Origin: Anaeramoeba flamelloides
Taxonomy: Eukaryota; Metamonada; Anaeramoebidae
Assembly: GCA_027625915.1 (NCBI GenBank)
Contig: JANTQA010000036.1
Span: 3,715,501 to 3,779,500 of the forward strand
Direction: 5' to 3'
DNA: 64,000 bases
The position numbers and the translations under genes are program-made. The number at the start of each line of letters is the position of its first letter. The first letter of the stretch is position 1. The notes beneath the pieces are model-generated. The model did no database searches, was not told the DNA's origin, and worked only from the letters and a program-made list of their open reading frames with translations. Positions 16,592 through 27,794 of the stretch are shown here, piece after piece.

Positions 16592-17068
16592 CTGTAGTCC
16601 AAATAAAGCGTGCAAAAAAATTTAATGCGTGTTTCAAAATAAAAAGCGTGTTTTTTTGTTATAGAAAACCTATACATTAACCAATCAAAGAAACCAATAA
16701 TAAACCCTAAAAAAATATGGTATTGGTTTCTTAAAGTTCTATTATTTAAAAAGAAATTCTAAAAATGAAGGATCAAATTGCAAAATTTATCTCAAAAAAT
16801 AGAGTAAATTTTTCATAAAATTTTAATAATAAAAAAAACAAAAAAATTTCAAAAAAATTGAGAAAATTATGGAAAATTTTCAACAATTTGCATTAATAAT
16901 TTAAATTTTACTAAAAATAACCAGTACTTTACTTTGAAAATTGATTTGAACTTAGGTATACTATTTGGTAGTAGATTGGATGTTACATTGGTACAAGAAT
17001 AAAAACAAGCTCGGATAATATTTTGAAACACGATTATAGTCGTTGTGCACGCATTATTTTGATCACTG
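16592..17068 (-). mobile_element. Short Tc1/mariner-type element, copy 2 (inverted)
   Basis: Flanked by TA (16590-16591 and 17069-17070). Its ends match copy 1 at 10829-11295 in reverse orientation: CTGTAGTCCAAATAAAGCG at the left, and CAGTGATCAAAATAATGCG as the reverse complement of the right end. Internal sequence is clearly homologous over the whole length, with scattered differences, so the two are independent insertions of one family. Confidence 0.75.
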
Positions 17069-17106
17069 TAGTTCAAAATTCGTTTTTAGAAATCTTTCAA
17101 ATATAA

Positions 17107-17540
17107 TTTTAAGGACTATCTAAAATAAAGCCACCACAGGAATCTTACGAATCAAAACATCAGTGAATTAGACTCTTTATCTCTTTTGATCAAGAAGAAC
17201 GATTATATTTCGAATTTTTAGGAATCGATAATTGTGTCAAGATCAGATAGTTAATTGGAAGAAGGTAGTAAAAACCTAAACCCAACCATGTTTCTTCTAA
17301 CTCGATTTTTTCAGGGGTTTTTATTGGAAACTAGATAATACTTGCCTTAGAACATAAAGGGTTGGGTTTAGGTTTTTACTACCTTCTTCCAATTAACTAT
17401 CTGATCTTGACACAATTATCGATTCCTAAAAATTCGAAATATAATCGTTCTTCTTGATCAAAAGAGATAAAGAGTCTAATTCACTGATGTTTTGATTCGT
17501 AAGATTCCTGTGGTGGCTTTATTTTAGATAGTCCTTAAAA
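17107..17540. mobile_element. Foldback element with 181-bp perfect inverted arms
   Basis: The left arm (17107-17287) and right arm (17360-17540) appear to be exact reverse complements by eye over all 181 bp, around a 72-bp loop. The ends read TTTTAAGGACTATC, and TA lies just inside. There is no coding capacity. Perfect arms mean a recent origin or gene conversion between arms. If transcribed, it would fold into a long double-stranded RNA hairpin. Confidence 0.85.
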
Positions 17541-18404
17541 CAGTTCTTTGACCAAGAATACTTTGAAGTCCTCTTTAACCAGACAAGTTTGTTTACACTT
17601 AAACGTATAAAATACTTTCTTCCAATCATATGGGTATTTGAGTTATAACAGGGAACAAATTTTCTTTTCCATTTCCAGTGTTTTTTGAAATAACATTCAT
17701 AATTTGAGGTTGTAATTTAAAAACTCTTTTTGAAAAAGGAAATACAAAAGGAAGTTAAAATTTTTCTGATTTAAAATTGAAGTAAAAGTTCAGTTTGCTA
17801 AATACACCATGTTGACTTCCACAAATTTTGTTTTTCAACTTTTTATTGCTGTTTTGGAATATTTTGATTTTTAATTGTTGTTGAGAAAATTTTTAAATAG
17901 GGTTTTTTGTTTTTTAATTGTTATTGAAATGAAAAATTGCCAAGAGTGTCAGTATTCAAAAAGAATCATAGTTTGATCATAATACTTTACATTCATCAAG
18001 ATATATTCAAAAATTTTGTTTCAAAGATCCTTCAAAATATTTTTGACTACTAATGAATGAAAATCCCAAAGATCTTAATGATCCAATGAGAACATGATGT
18101 TTTTAGAAATCCAATTTGCTCTCATTATAATGTAAAATTTATATTTAATTGATTTGACCAATGCTCTTGTAGCATTTTAATGGTATAAAATGTCAGCTGA
18201 TTCGCTTATTTTTCCATTCTGGATTATTGTTTCTTCTAGGAGACTTGACTCGCAAATATATATACCACAAAAAAGGAACAAAGTAAATCAATAAATAATA
18301 TTCACCAATTACAAGAGATGATTTAAAGGCTATTACTTAAGGTAAAAAAAGAAAATGAAGTGAAATTTTGTAATCATATCTTTATAAACAACAGTCAATC
18401 CAAT

Positions 18405-18776
18405 GCTACCATGATATTTTATCAATATCAAATTTTGATATCGATATAAATTTTTAAAAAGTTCAATATGAGAATAATAATGCTCATATTGAAAAAAAAA
18501 TTCCCAAAAAAGTCAATATTCAAATATTTTTTCTGATTTTCAAAAAATAAATTTTCAGAACCCAAAATGACTCTAAACATCAAAAATTCATTAAGAAACG
18601 ACATAAAATTTCCTCTAAAAAATGAATTATTTTTTCGATCACATTAGAAGAATATTTTTCATATCAACTCATATATGAAAAAGTATTGTCAATATAAGCT
18701 TTTTTATTCTTATATTCTTAGATTTAAAAAACTATATCAACCTCAAATTTTGATATTGATAAAATTTTATGGTAGC
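18405..18776. mobile_element. Short inverted-repeat element (MITE-like)
   Basis: The left end GCTACCATGATATTTTATC and the right end (reverse complement GCTACCATAAAATTTTATC) begin imperfect arms of about 50 bp. The interior holds a small hairpin (CAATATGAG ... CTCATATTG, 18463-18491). No transposase. Confidence 0.6.
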
Positions 18777-18891
18777 CTTGGAACAGCTGTATACTTGAAA
18801 ATTTTTGAAATCATTTTTACACAATTCGATAGATATAAAACAGTTTTTCAGAAATTTTTTTTTTTTTTTTTGTTGTTGTTGTTTTTTGATC

Positions 18892-18999
18892 AAAGTGAAA
18901 AGTTTAGATGGTTATGGATTTCGGCGAGGAGTTTGTTTAAATTTGATTGGATTAGTTCTTAAACAGGGATACTTAACTGAAAAGGTTGTAGAACAATGA
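18892..18999 (+). CDS. Possible orphan terminal exon, unrecognised
   Basis: After a long pyrimidine tract and an AG (about 18892-18893) comes a 34-codon open stretch, VKSLDGYGFRRGVCLNLI then GLVLKQGYLTEKVVEQ, then TGA. It is less AT-rich than its surroundings and not low-complexity, which is unusual for intergenic DNA here. I do not recognise the family, and no partner exon is visible upstream. It could be a chance open frame or a gene relic. Confidence 0.2.
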   Translation, partial: KVKSLDGYGFRRGVCLNLIGLVLKQGYLTEKVVEQ

Positions 19000-20340
19000 T
19001 TTGGTAAAATGCACCCTTATTGCAAATACCGTTTAATTTGGAAAATATAGTTTTACTTAACTGTATTTTTTTAGGAATAATAAACACACTTTCAAAAACT
19101 GAAACTTACCTGTAAATATAAATTGAAAAAAATATATATCCTTTTATTGTTCAAAAACAACTAATAATTAAATATGATTTGCGATCCCCTTTTAAATCGT
19201 TCTACAATATAAAAACCTGGTATTTTTAGATTAAAAAAAAAAACAAACAAAAAACTCAAAAAAAACAAGGTAACAATTTTTGAAAGTGGCATTGACGATT
19301 TTTTATTACTTAGATTTTATTGCAAAAAAGGCTAACAAACATATGTTTTGGCTAATAATTAAATTCATTTTAAAATATGTTACATAATCTTAATTTTCTT
19401 AGTGATTATTTATCTTAACGAGAATATTTTTTTTTCAACATGATCTTAGCAAAAAAAAACAGGATCAAAAAAAAAAAAGAAAAAGATAAATTAAAATAAA
19501 AAAAAAAATTTGAAAAAGAAGAACAAAAATTCAAATTTAAAAAAAATGATTCTGATCCAGAAATATGAAAATATTTTTATTGATAAGAATACTTAAATAA
19601 ACCCTCAAAACACCCCCTATTAATATAAAAAAGCAAGTAATTTTTTTTTTTTGAAATTTAGTTTATTAAATCAGTTCATATATATTCTGAAAATTTAAAT
19701 AGATACTACCAATTATAAAAAAAATAAAAAATAAAATAAATTTAATATATATCTTTCAAAAACGAAGGAAAAAAGTATTTATTAATGACATTTTCTGGAT
19801 ATTTTCTTCCGAATTAAAAAATTAATTATAATTTCAGAATAAATTCTAAAATAAAATCTAAATGAATAAAATTTCAACCATTACTACTTAAAATTATTTT
19901 AATTAATGAATAATCAGAAAATATTAGATTATAATTTTAAATTACCTTTTAGGAATATATACATGTGCATGTATACAAATATATACAAGTAATCAGGAAT
20001 CACTATGATCTTTTTTACGCTTCTTCTCAAATAATATAATAATAAAATAAAACCTTTTATTTGCTATTAGTACAATTTTTTGTTCGAAAATATCAAAAGA
20101 AATTAAAATTCGTATAGTTTGTATTTTTTTAATTTAAAGTTGCAGCTTAAAACGAATTGGATGAATTTTGATGATAATATTGTTTTTTTGCAATTTTATT
20201 TTGTTAATCACGTTGAAAATTAAACTAAGATAATTACAAATAAAAATAAAAAATATCTAAAATAAATTTATGAAAATGAGAATTGAAGAATTTTGAAAAT
20301 AATGATTCGAAAAAAATTTTTTATAAGATTATTGTAAAAT

Positions 20341-21076
20341 TCAGAATTCATCTTCACTAGATTTGGATGTAACCAAGGAATCAGATTCAGATGGATTATA
20401 TATCAGTCGTATATTTTTTTCACCACCAAATTTTTTTACTCTCATGAACCAAATGGGAAGTAGGGTGGTTATTATTTCTGGCACAAGATAAGCAAAAATA
20501 ACATAAATTTTTTGCGGCAGTTTTTTATTTGTGATTGGTCTATACAGAAATAGGACGAATCTTAACAAGAAGGCAAGAGTAAAAATGGACGTAGAAACAA
20601 ACACCTTGATAACCATTTTATGATCCAAATAACCGTTATGAGCCTATTTATTAATAATTATTTTATTATATTATGACCAATAATTTTATTACAATTATAT
20701 AGATATAGATATATAAAAAATTATTATTTGATTAATCAAATTTATCTTTTATTAGTTTTGAAAAATATTTTGCAAAATTTTAAAACACTGAAATCTAAAA
20801 TAGATTTTAATCAAATTACTTACCCAAATTTTCTTAAAAATTAACGTTCCATAAATCAAAAAAGATAGTGAAACAAGTAACGAAAGCCCTGCAATTATTA
20901 AAATATTTATATCAAAAAAACTATTTTTGTCATTTACATCTTCATATGAGATAAAATACATAACAATAATTATTATTTGGTAAATGTAGACGGCACTATT
21001 AATTAGTACAAAAAATATAACCAATCCATTTCTTTTTCTTGGAACTTTGTCAGGCTCTGTGTGATATAACGCAACC
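20341..21076 (-). CDS. TOM1/GPR137-like multi-spanning membrane protein, 3' exons only
   Basis: Two exons, 21076-20824 and 20643-20341, give the last 184 residues. The acceptor TTAG is before 21076, the donor is TGG|GTAAGTAA at 20823, and the next acceptor is AATAG before 20643. Reading VALYHTEPDKVPRKRNGL, then four or so hydrophobic segments: VIFFVLINSAVYIYQ, ILIIAGLSLLVSLSF, VFVSTSIFTLAFLLRFVL and YVIFAYLVPEIITTLLP. A Ser-rich acidic tail (PSESDSLVTSKSSEDEF) follows. The pattern YGTLIFKKIW, then KVFVSTSIFTL, then LRF, resembles the THH1/TOM1/TOM3 and GPR137 family of seven-spanning, often endolysosomal proteins; the assignment is tentative. The first three helices and the start codon are not in the 1.8 kb upstream that I examined, so the 5' exons are separated by a long, repeat-filled intron or lost. 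Confidence 0.65.
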
Positions 21077-21879
21077 CTAATCGATTAATAAATGCATAAT
21101 ATTATATATATATATATTAAAAAGTAGATCTAAATGATAATTAGATTATTTCTTTCTTTTTCTTTTTTTTTTCTTTTTTTTTTTTTTTGAGTTTTTGTTT
21201 TTTGTTAACCAAATATTTATTTGCGAAAACAATCTTCACATATATTTAAATTATTTTTATTAAAACCAAATATATACATGGATTTTTTGATTGAAATTTG
21301 AAAAATAAACTATTATTTTGTTTCAAATTTTCACTGAAAAAAGTAAAGTATATTTTTTCAAAAAAAACATGCATTAAAAGAGATATTTTATAACATTTAC
21401 TTTCATTTTACTCTAAAATCCTAGACAATAAAATGGGGGTTTTCTTTATTAGGCAAGTTATCCACATTCTGAAAATGATAAGATTGATAAATGAAAATTT
21501 ATTTGTGTTGAATAAATCCTAAAAAATCACAAGTAACGATTAATAGAACCCCTAAGAAACACAATACTCTCAAAGAAAAAACAATATATAGGATTAAAAT
21601 AACAAAAAATGAAAATAAAAACGATTTTATAGGATCTTTAAGGGAAAAAACAATTATAAAAAGAGTTTAAAAGTATTTTAGTTCCATAAAATTCAGTTAA
21701 AACCAAAACAACTAATCTTTTACCTTTTTGATATTTTCAACATTCTCACCCTTCTCCAATTTGCTGTAAAATGTTTTCTTTCTCAAAAAATAACACTAAT
21801 CTGATTTTTATGATTGTTTAATTACCCACTATACACGGAAAACTGAAAGTTGTTGTAACATTCTTTTGTAAAAACAACT
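21077..21879. other. Upstream of the TOM1-like exons; no further exon found
   Basis: Sequence before the exon at 21076 is an intron in the model (acceptor at 21077-21078). No hydrophobic coding exon is visible. Contains a TA repeat (21104-21118) and T-rich tracts (21150-21190). Confidence 0.4.
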
Positions 21880-22200
21880 CATTTGAAAAATGAAAAAAAA
21901 ATAAATAAAAAAAAAATAAAAGAGATTTCAAAAAGAGCAAAAGAATGATTTTTCAAAACTGAAATGTTTGTATTTAAAATTATAATTTCCAACAAAGTAA
22001 ATTGGAAAATGACTATTGATCTGTAACACTTTTAATTTTTTTTTTAAAATATCCTCTTTTTTAATTGTTCATTTTTAGAAATCCATCAGATAGCATATAC
22101 TTAACTTTTTTTAAATTGCTTTTAGGTCCTAATAAAAATTAGGAAATTTTTTTTCAATTTTTAAAAAAAAAATCGCCTTAATGACGTTACCATTAAATAT
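21880..22200 (+). repeat. Diverged TTAAGGG-family copy
   Basis: Aligns by eye with 23760-24065, for example CTCATTTG.AAAATGAAAAAA, then TTAGGTCCT.ATAAAATTA, with an end like AATGACGTTACCATTAA. It is older than the copies at 23381 and 25562. Confidence 0.5.
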
Positions 22201-22699
22201 TGGAATTCCAAGTTTGAATTAAAATGCATTTTTGTAGTATTCTAAAGTGTCAATTGAAATTCTACCCCTGAAAATTGGTATTTTGATATCAACTACTTTT
22301 TACTACTCCCAAAAGAAAGACGTGGGAAAGTAAAACAAATATCAATTCAAACTTCAATAACCTAGATATATTGAGGAAAACAAACGGTTAAATGAATTTT
22401 ACAGAGACCATTAAAAATATCCAGTTTTTTCAACTTTCCACAGCAAATTTGAAACTTTTGTTTTTTACGGATTTTATTTGAGGATAAATGTTTTCAGATA
22501 ATTTGCTCTCTGTGAAAGAAAAAAAAAAAAAATATTTTATCACATATTAGAAAACTTTTCCTGTAATTCAATCAAACTGAAAAAAAATATTTTAAAAGGG
22601 AAAATATTCTTTTTTTCATCACTCCATAAACAATGTTTCAAACCAATTTACCATTTTACCAAAAAATTATAAAATTGGATTTTAATTAACAAATAGTAT

Positions 22700-22935
22700 T
22701 CAAGTAACTTTGATTTTCCAAAGAATATTTTCTTCTTTTTTTTCACTTCACAGGAAAGAAATCTAAAATCGAAAGTCCTAAAACTTTAATTGGTGCGTTT
22801 TTTAGCTCTTAAAGGCAATTTCACATGATTAGAAAAACCAGAACCATAAAAAAATCACAAAAAAGTCAATAAGCACCAATGCTTCCAATTAAATCCCAAA
22901 TCTTGAAAATTAAAGATGTTTAAATTTAGCATTTT
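22700..22935 (+). repeat. Left arm of an outer inverted repeat
   Basis: Matches the reverse complement of 24165-24440 (AACTTTAATTGGTGCG, then TTTTTTAGCTCTTAAAG, then GCTTCCAATTAAATCC). It encloses the element at 23381-24065, which suggests an older element split by a younger one. Confidence 0.65.
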
Positions 22936-23380
22936 GTGTACCTTTTTGAATTTTATTTTAATTCAATAACCAATCTAATTTTAAGATTTGGGTCTTGTTT
23001 TAAAAATGAAGGAAATAATAAGTAAAATTGATTTGAAAAATTTTTCCGTTTGGCTATGTTTTTGTGCCATGGGTTAATTATAAAATGGTAGTAAAATATA
23101 ATAATTTTAAATATTATTTATTTCCTTCTATTTTGATTACAAATAGTAATAAAAGTTCTCAGTTTTGTCAATTTTACTAATTTTTTCCTTCATTTTTTAA
23201 AAAAACAACAAAGAAACAAAAGATATTGATACTGTTAATTCTAAAATAAAAGGATCAAAATTTCCATTCAACTTCCCTGAAAAGAATACATTAATAAAAA
23301 ATGATAATATAGCCAAAAGACTACAATTCTGAAAGGAAAATCAACTATCGAAGCTTATTGATGAGTTAAATATTTTAACT

Positions 23381-24065
23381 TTAAGGGTCTAGTCATTTAC
23401 AGTGAAAAGGCACCATACTCAAGCGGTGACCTGAGACCAAAATGGGGATTGTGCAATAGGCCTTCTTTTAGTTGACAAAATTTAAATAACAAAAAAAAAA
23501 ATTCCATAGGATCTCTTTGACAAAAAATTCAACGAAGAAAAAGAGTTCTCAATTTCAAAAAATCAAAATTTAAAAAAAAAAATTCATCTTTTCTCATTTT
23601 CTTTTTCAAAAGAGGTTAAATTTCTTTAATTTAAAACAAATTGCTTTCTTGTATTTCATAATCAATTTTATTCGATTTAGTCTGATTTGTGGATATTTTA
23701 AAACCCTCTCAATTTGACCAAGTAAGGATTAGGTAATAGTCTTTCAATAAAAATAACTCATTTGTAAAATGAAAAAAAAGAAAAAAAAAGTCACCAAGAT
23801 CTCAAAAAGCACCAAAGAGAGACACTTCAAAACTGACATAGTTGTTTTCAGAATTGTAATTGACAACCATTCTAATTGGAAATTGAGTGTCGCTCTTTGG
23901 CGCTTTTTTCTAAAAATAACCTCTTTTTTGGTTGTTGATTTTTGGAGATCGATCGTACATCATAGGTTGGTTGGTTTTTGATTGGTGTTAGGTCCTCATA
24001 AAATTACTAAAAAGTTTTTTTCCATTTCAGAATAAAAAATTTCACCGTAATGACTCTACCCTTAA
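23381..24065 (+). mobile_element. TTAAGGG-ended element, copy A
   Basis: Left end TTAAGGGTCTAGTCATTTAC; right end (reverse complement) TTAAGGGTAGAGTCATTACG. Terminal inverted repeats are about 27 bp. An inverted copy lies at 25562-26340. No transposase is recognisable, so it is non-autonomous. Confidence 0.7.
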
Positions 24066-24164
24066 GGTAATAAAAAAATTGAAATTTTATCCTTAATATC
24101 TGAAACCCTTTTTTTGGAAAGACAAATGAAAATATTGTATTATTTATTTTTCAACCAACAGTAA

Positions 24165-24440
24165 TTATAATTCAAAGAAAATCCAAATCAAAAATTGAAA
24201 ACCAACATTTAACCCTCTTTAATTTTCAAGATTTCGGATTTAATTGGAAGCATCAGGCAAAATTGACTTTTTTAGGATTTTATATGGTTCTGGTTATTCT
24301 AATCATATGAAATTAGCTTTAAGAGCTAAAAAACGCACCAATTAAAGTTTTTACGGCTTTTAATTTTAGATATCTTTCTTGAGAAGCGAAAAAAAAGAAG
24401 AAAATATTATTTGCAAAATCAAAGCTTTTTTACACTTTTC
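24165..24440 (-). repeat. Right arm of the outer inverted repeat
   Basis: Reverse complement of the segment at 22700-22935, with moderate divergence and small indels. Confidence 0.65.
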
Positions 24441-25561
24441 TCCAAAGGTGAGCAACAAATATTTTTCAAAGTGTTACTCAACTTGCTTCAAACAAGTGAT
24501 ATCAAACAATCTCAGTAAATATTTTTCAGAACTTTTATTCAGCACATTTTATCAAATCCAATCAGACCTTTGACAATAAAAAAAAGTCGTCGAATTTTTG
24601 TTTTCAAAGGTTATAAAAAGAGAAAATATTTTTCTGTTTTAAAAACGATTTCATAAAAAAAGCTTTGTGAATATAAACCATACACAAAATGCGGTAGATT
24701 CTAAAATACACTCTGAAATAGCGGGAGCCAAAAAAATATTATTTGTTGTTCAGCAAGTTTTTAATTTTTGTTTTCGTCGATTTGAGTTCTTTTCTTTTTT
24801 TTATTTTTCGTTTTTTTTGGAAAAAAAAAAAAAAGAAAAAAATAAATAGAAATATAGAGTAACAAAAATATAACAAAATTGATAATGCTGTAAAAAAGCT
24901 AAGTATGGTTATCCTATTAATGGAAAATAGAAGCAAATTGTGATCCCTTTTTGAATACAAGAAGAAGCAGTATGTAATTCACAAAATGAAAAACACAAGG
25001 ACAAAGCATAAAAATTGAAAGAAACTAGATATTGAAAGAAATTCACGATAGTTTTTCAACAAGATTACTAATTGTGACTTTTGTGGTTGTAGTGAAAAAA
25101 AGTTTAAAAAGAAAAATAGAGAAGAGTGAATTTCATAAAGAAGTTAACAAAAAAAAAGATACAACAACTTACAATTGCAAAGAGTAGAACAACAAAATAA
25201 AGAGCAACACTAATAATGTATGCATAAATCATTGAAAAAAAAGCAGTGAAATTTGAAAAAATGAAATTATATTGCAAAAAGAATATTTTTCTTTTTTGAT
25301 CCTAATATCTCTTTATTTGGAAACAAGTAGAGATCGCGTGGAAGAAATAAAACACCTGTTTCAAATATGAATTCTTAAATCGACGACTTTTTAATTTTTT
25401 AAATCACAAGAAAAAAATTTTCAAGATTTTTCATTTTGAACACAAAAAGGGGATCAAAATACAATACCTTTCCCAAAAAAATGAGAAAAAGGAAATTAAA
25501 AGAACTGACAAATACAAAAAAAGTTCAAAAACATTTTGAGTTAAATACCAATTTTTTCTAT
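24441..25561. other. AT-rich spacer between repeat copies
   Basis: No gene and no repeat that I can pair with confidence. Confidence 0.35.
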
Positions 25562-26340
25562 TTAAGGGTCGAGTCATTACGGTGAAATTTTTTATTCTGA
25601 AATGGAAAAAAACTTTTTAGTAATTTTATGAAGACCTTCAACCAATCAAAAACCAACCAACCTATGATGTACTATCGATCTCTAAAAACCGACAACTAAA
25701 GATGAGGTCATTTTTAGAAAAAAGCGCCAAATAGAGACACTCAATTTCCAATTAGAATGGTTGTCAATTACAATTTTGAAAAAAACTATGTCTGTTTTGA
25801 GTTGTCACTCTTTGGCACTTTTTGAGATCTTGGTGATTTTTTTTTTGTTTTTTTTCATTTTTCAAATAAGTTATTTTTGTTGAAAGAATGTTACCTAAAC
25901 CTTACTTGGTCAAATTTAGAGTGTTACAAAATTACCAAAAATCAGATTAAATCGAATTAAATTGATTTCGAAATTCAAGAAAGTAATTTGTTTTAAATTC
26001 AAGAAATTTAACCATTTGGAAATAGAAAATGAGAAAAGATGAACTTTTTTTTTAAATATTGATTTTTTGAAATCGAAAACTATTTTTTTTGATTGACTTT
26101 TTTGACAAAGAGATATCCTATGTGAAATTTTTTTTTGTTATTTGAATTTTTACCAATTGCTTTCTCGGAATAAATTTATTTTTATTCTTTGAATTTTTTG
26201 TCAAAGATGATCCAAGTAATTTTTTTTTTGTTATTAGAATTTTGTCAACCAAAAGAAGGGCTATTTTAGAATACCCTTTTTAGTCTCAAGTAATCTCTTG
26301 AGTATGGAGCATTTTCAATGTAAATGACTGGACCCTTAAT
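25562..26340 (-). mobile_element. TTAAGGG-ended element, copy B (inverted)
   Basis: Begins TTAAGGGTCGAGTCATTACG and ends (reverse complement) TTAAGGGTCCAGTCATTTAC. The interior aligns with the reverse complement of copy A over most of its length and is about 90 bp longer. Confidence 0.7.
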
Positions 26341-27794
26341 CAAGTTTATTAGAAAAATTTCTTATTTTATTCCTATTTTTTTGTTCAAAATCAAAGAATT
26401 TGATAAAAGATACAAATAATTCAACAGACAGTTCCAATTTTAACACACAAACCTTGAAGAAATTTAAGGCACAATAAATATCACAAATTAAGCTTCAAAA
26501 TTTAGATTCTGGTAAAAATAATTTGTGTAAAAAAAAAATCGAAAACATGTGCTTTAGTTGGATTTTTTTTTGTGCCTTAAATTAATTTGAAAGTTTATGC
26601 CTCAAAAGTGGAACTAACTGTAGGCTTAATTTCATTTTTTCAATTCTATTAACAGTACTCTGAAAACAGTCTATTGCCAAAGAATACTTCTAAAAGACTA
26701 ATTAATTCTAAAAGGTTTCATGACATTTAAACCAATAAGATACTTTATTCAAAGAAACATAAAAAAAAATATACAAAAATAAGGAAAAATGAAACAAAAA
26801 TCTTCAAACATTTATTTGAATTTAAAAGTATTTCAAAGATCGACTTATTTGTCAATTTTGTTTAGTAATTAAAACAATAAAACCTTGACTCAAAACTGAG
26901 TGAAAAATTTCTCCAATGAAGTAAAAATTTGAAAACATTTGATTGATTATCTCAGATTTATAAATTTAATCTTTAAAAAGTTTGAAAGAAAACATTTACT
27001 GATTAAAAAATTCGATGTATTTAAGTGAATAATTTTTAATTTGATATTAGAAATGATAAAACCCTTCAGGAAAAAAAGTGAAACAAGGAAAAAACTGTCG
27101 AAACAAGGTTTTTAATTCAGAACATTAATAGAACCTGAAAACGAAAAGTAAGATCAATTAATCAAAGGAAAAATAAAGAATTAAAGATAAAACGGAGGAT
27201 TCTGAACCAACAGTTTTTGATAAAAAAGAGATGAATTAAATTTATTTAGTAGATTTGATTGAAAAGTATATATTGTATTATTTCAATAATTATTGATTTG
27301 ATTCTTCTATTAATTGATTTTACTTATAGTTTTCAAGTTCAGTTCTCAATTAAAAACCATGTTGACTGAATTTACCCTGTTTCTCTTTTTTTAATCGAAA
27401 TTGTAATTATTTTTTTTCTAAAGAGTAATACAAACTTGATTGATGCAATTTGTCAAGAAAAGAATATAGTCCAATTTAGATCTACCAATAAAAATGAAAA
27501 GAAAGTTGTCTCATTGAAGCTTTCTCAAACTCCTGTTTTCTCAAACAAATAGGAAAATAACCTTTTCAATTTAATCTTTATAACCAAAAAAAATATCTTG
27601 GAAAAATGATTGCGAAAATTTTTTGTTTTACTTGAAAAGGAGACTAAATAGATTTTATTTTTTTCAGCAAAAAACTTTAAATTATTCCAATTTATCTCAA
27701 ACCTCTTTTATTAAAACTGAATTATGAAAATGATTGGAAAAATATTTTTTAGTCATTTTTTTAAAAAATTGTTACTTTTTTGAGGAAAGATTGA
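26341..27794. other. Upstream region of the USP gene
   Basis: No gene found. The last few hundred bases should include the USP promoter and leader. No specific motif beyond A/T tracts is visible. Confidence 0.4.

Larger units (their letters stand above)
17541..20340. other. AT-rich stretch with repeats, no confident gene
   Basis: Outside the element at 18405-18776 and the doubtful exon at 18892-18999, this holds only stop-dense AT-rich DNA. Around 19240-19330 is sequence similar to 42420-42500 (ACAATTTTTGAAA, then TTTTTTATTACT), an old dispersed repeat. Confidence 0.4.

Noticed and set aside
24667-24960. Short plus- and minus-strand frames with Phe/Lys-rich sequence
   Set aside because: They come from A/T runs between repeats and show no domain, splice partner or conservation.
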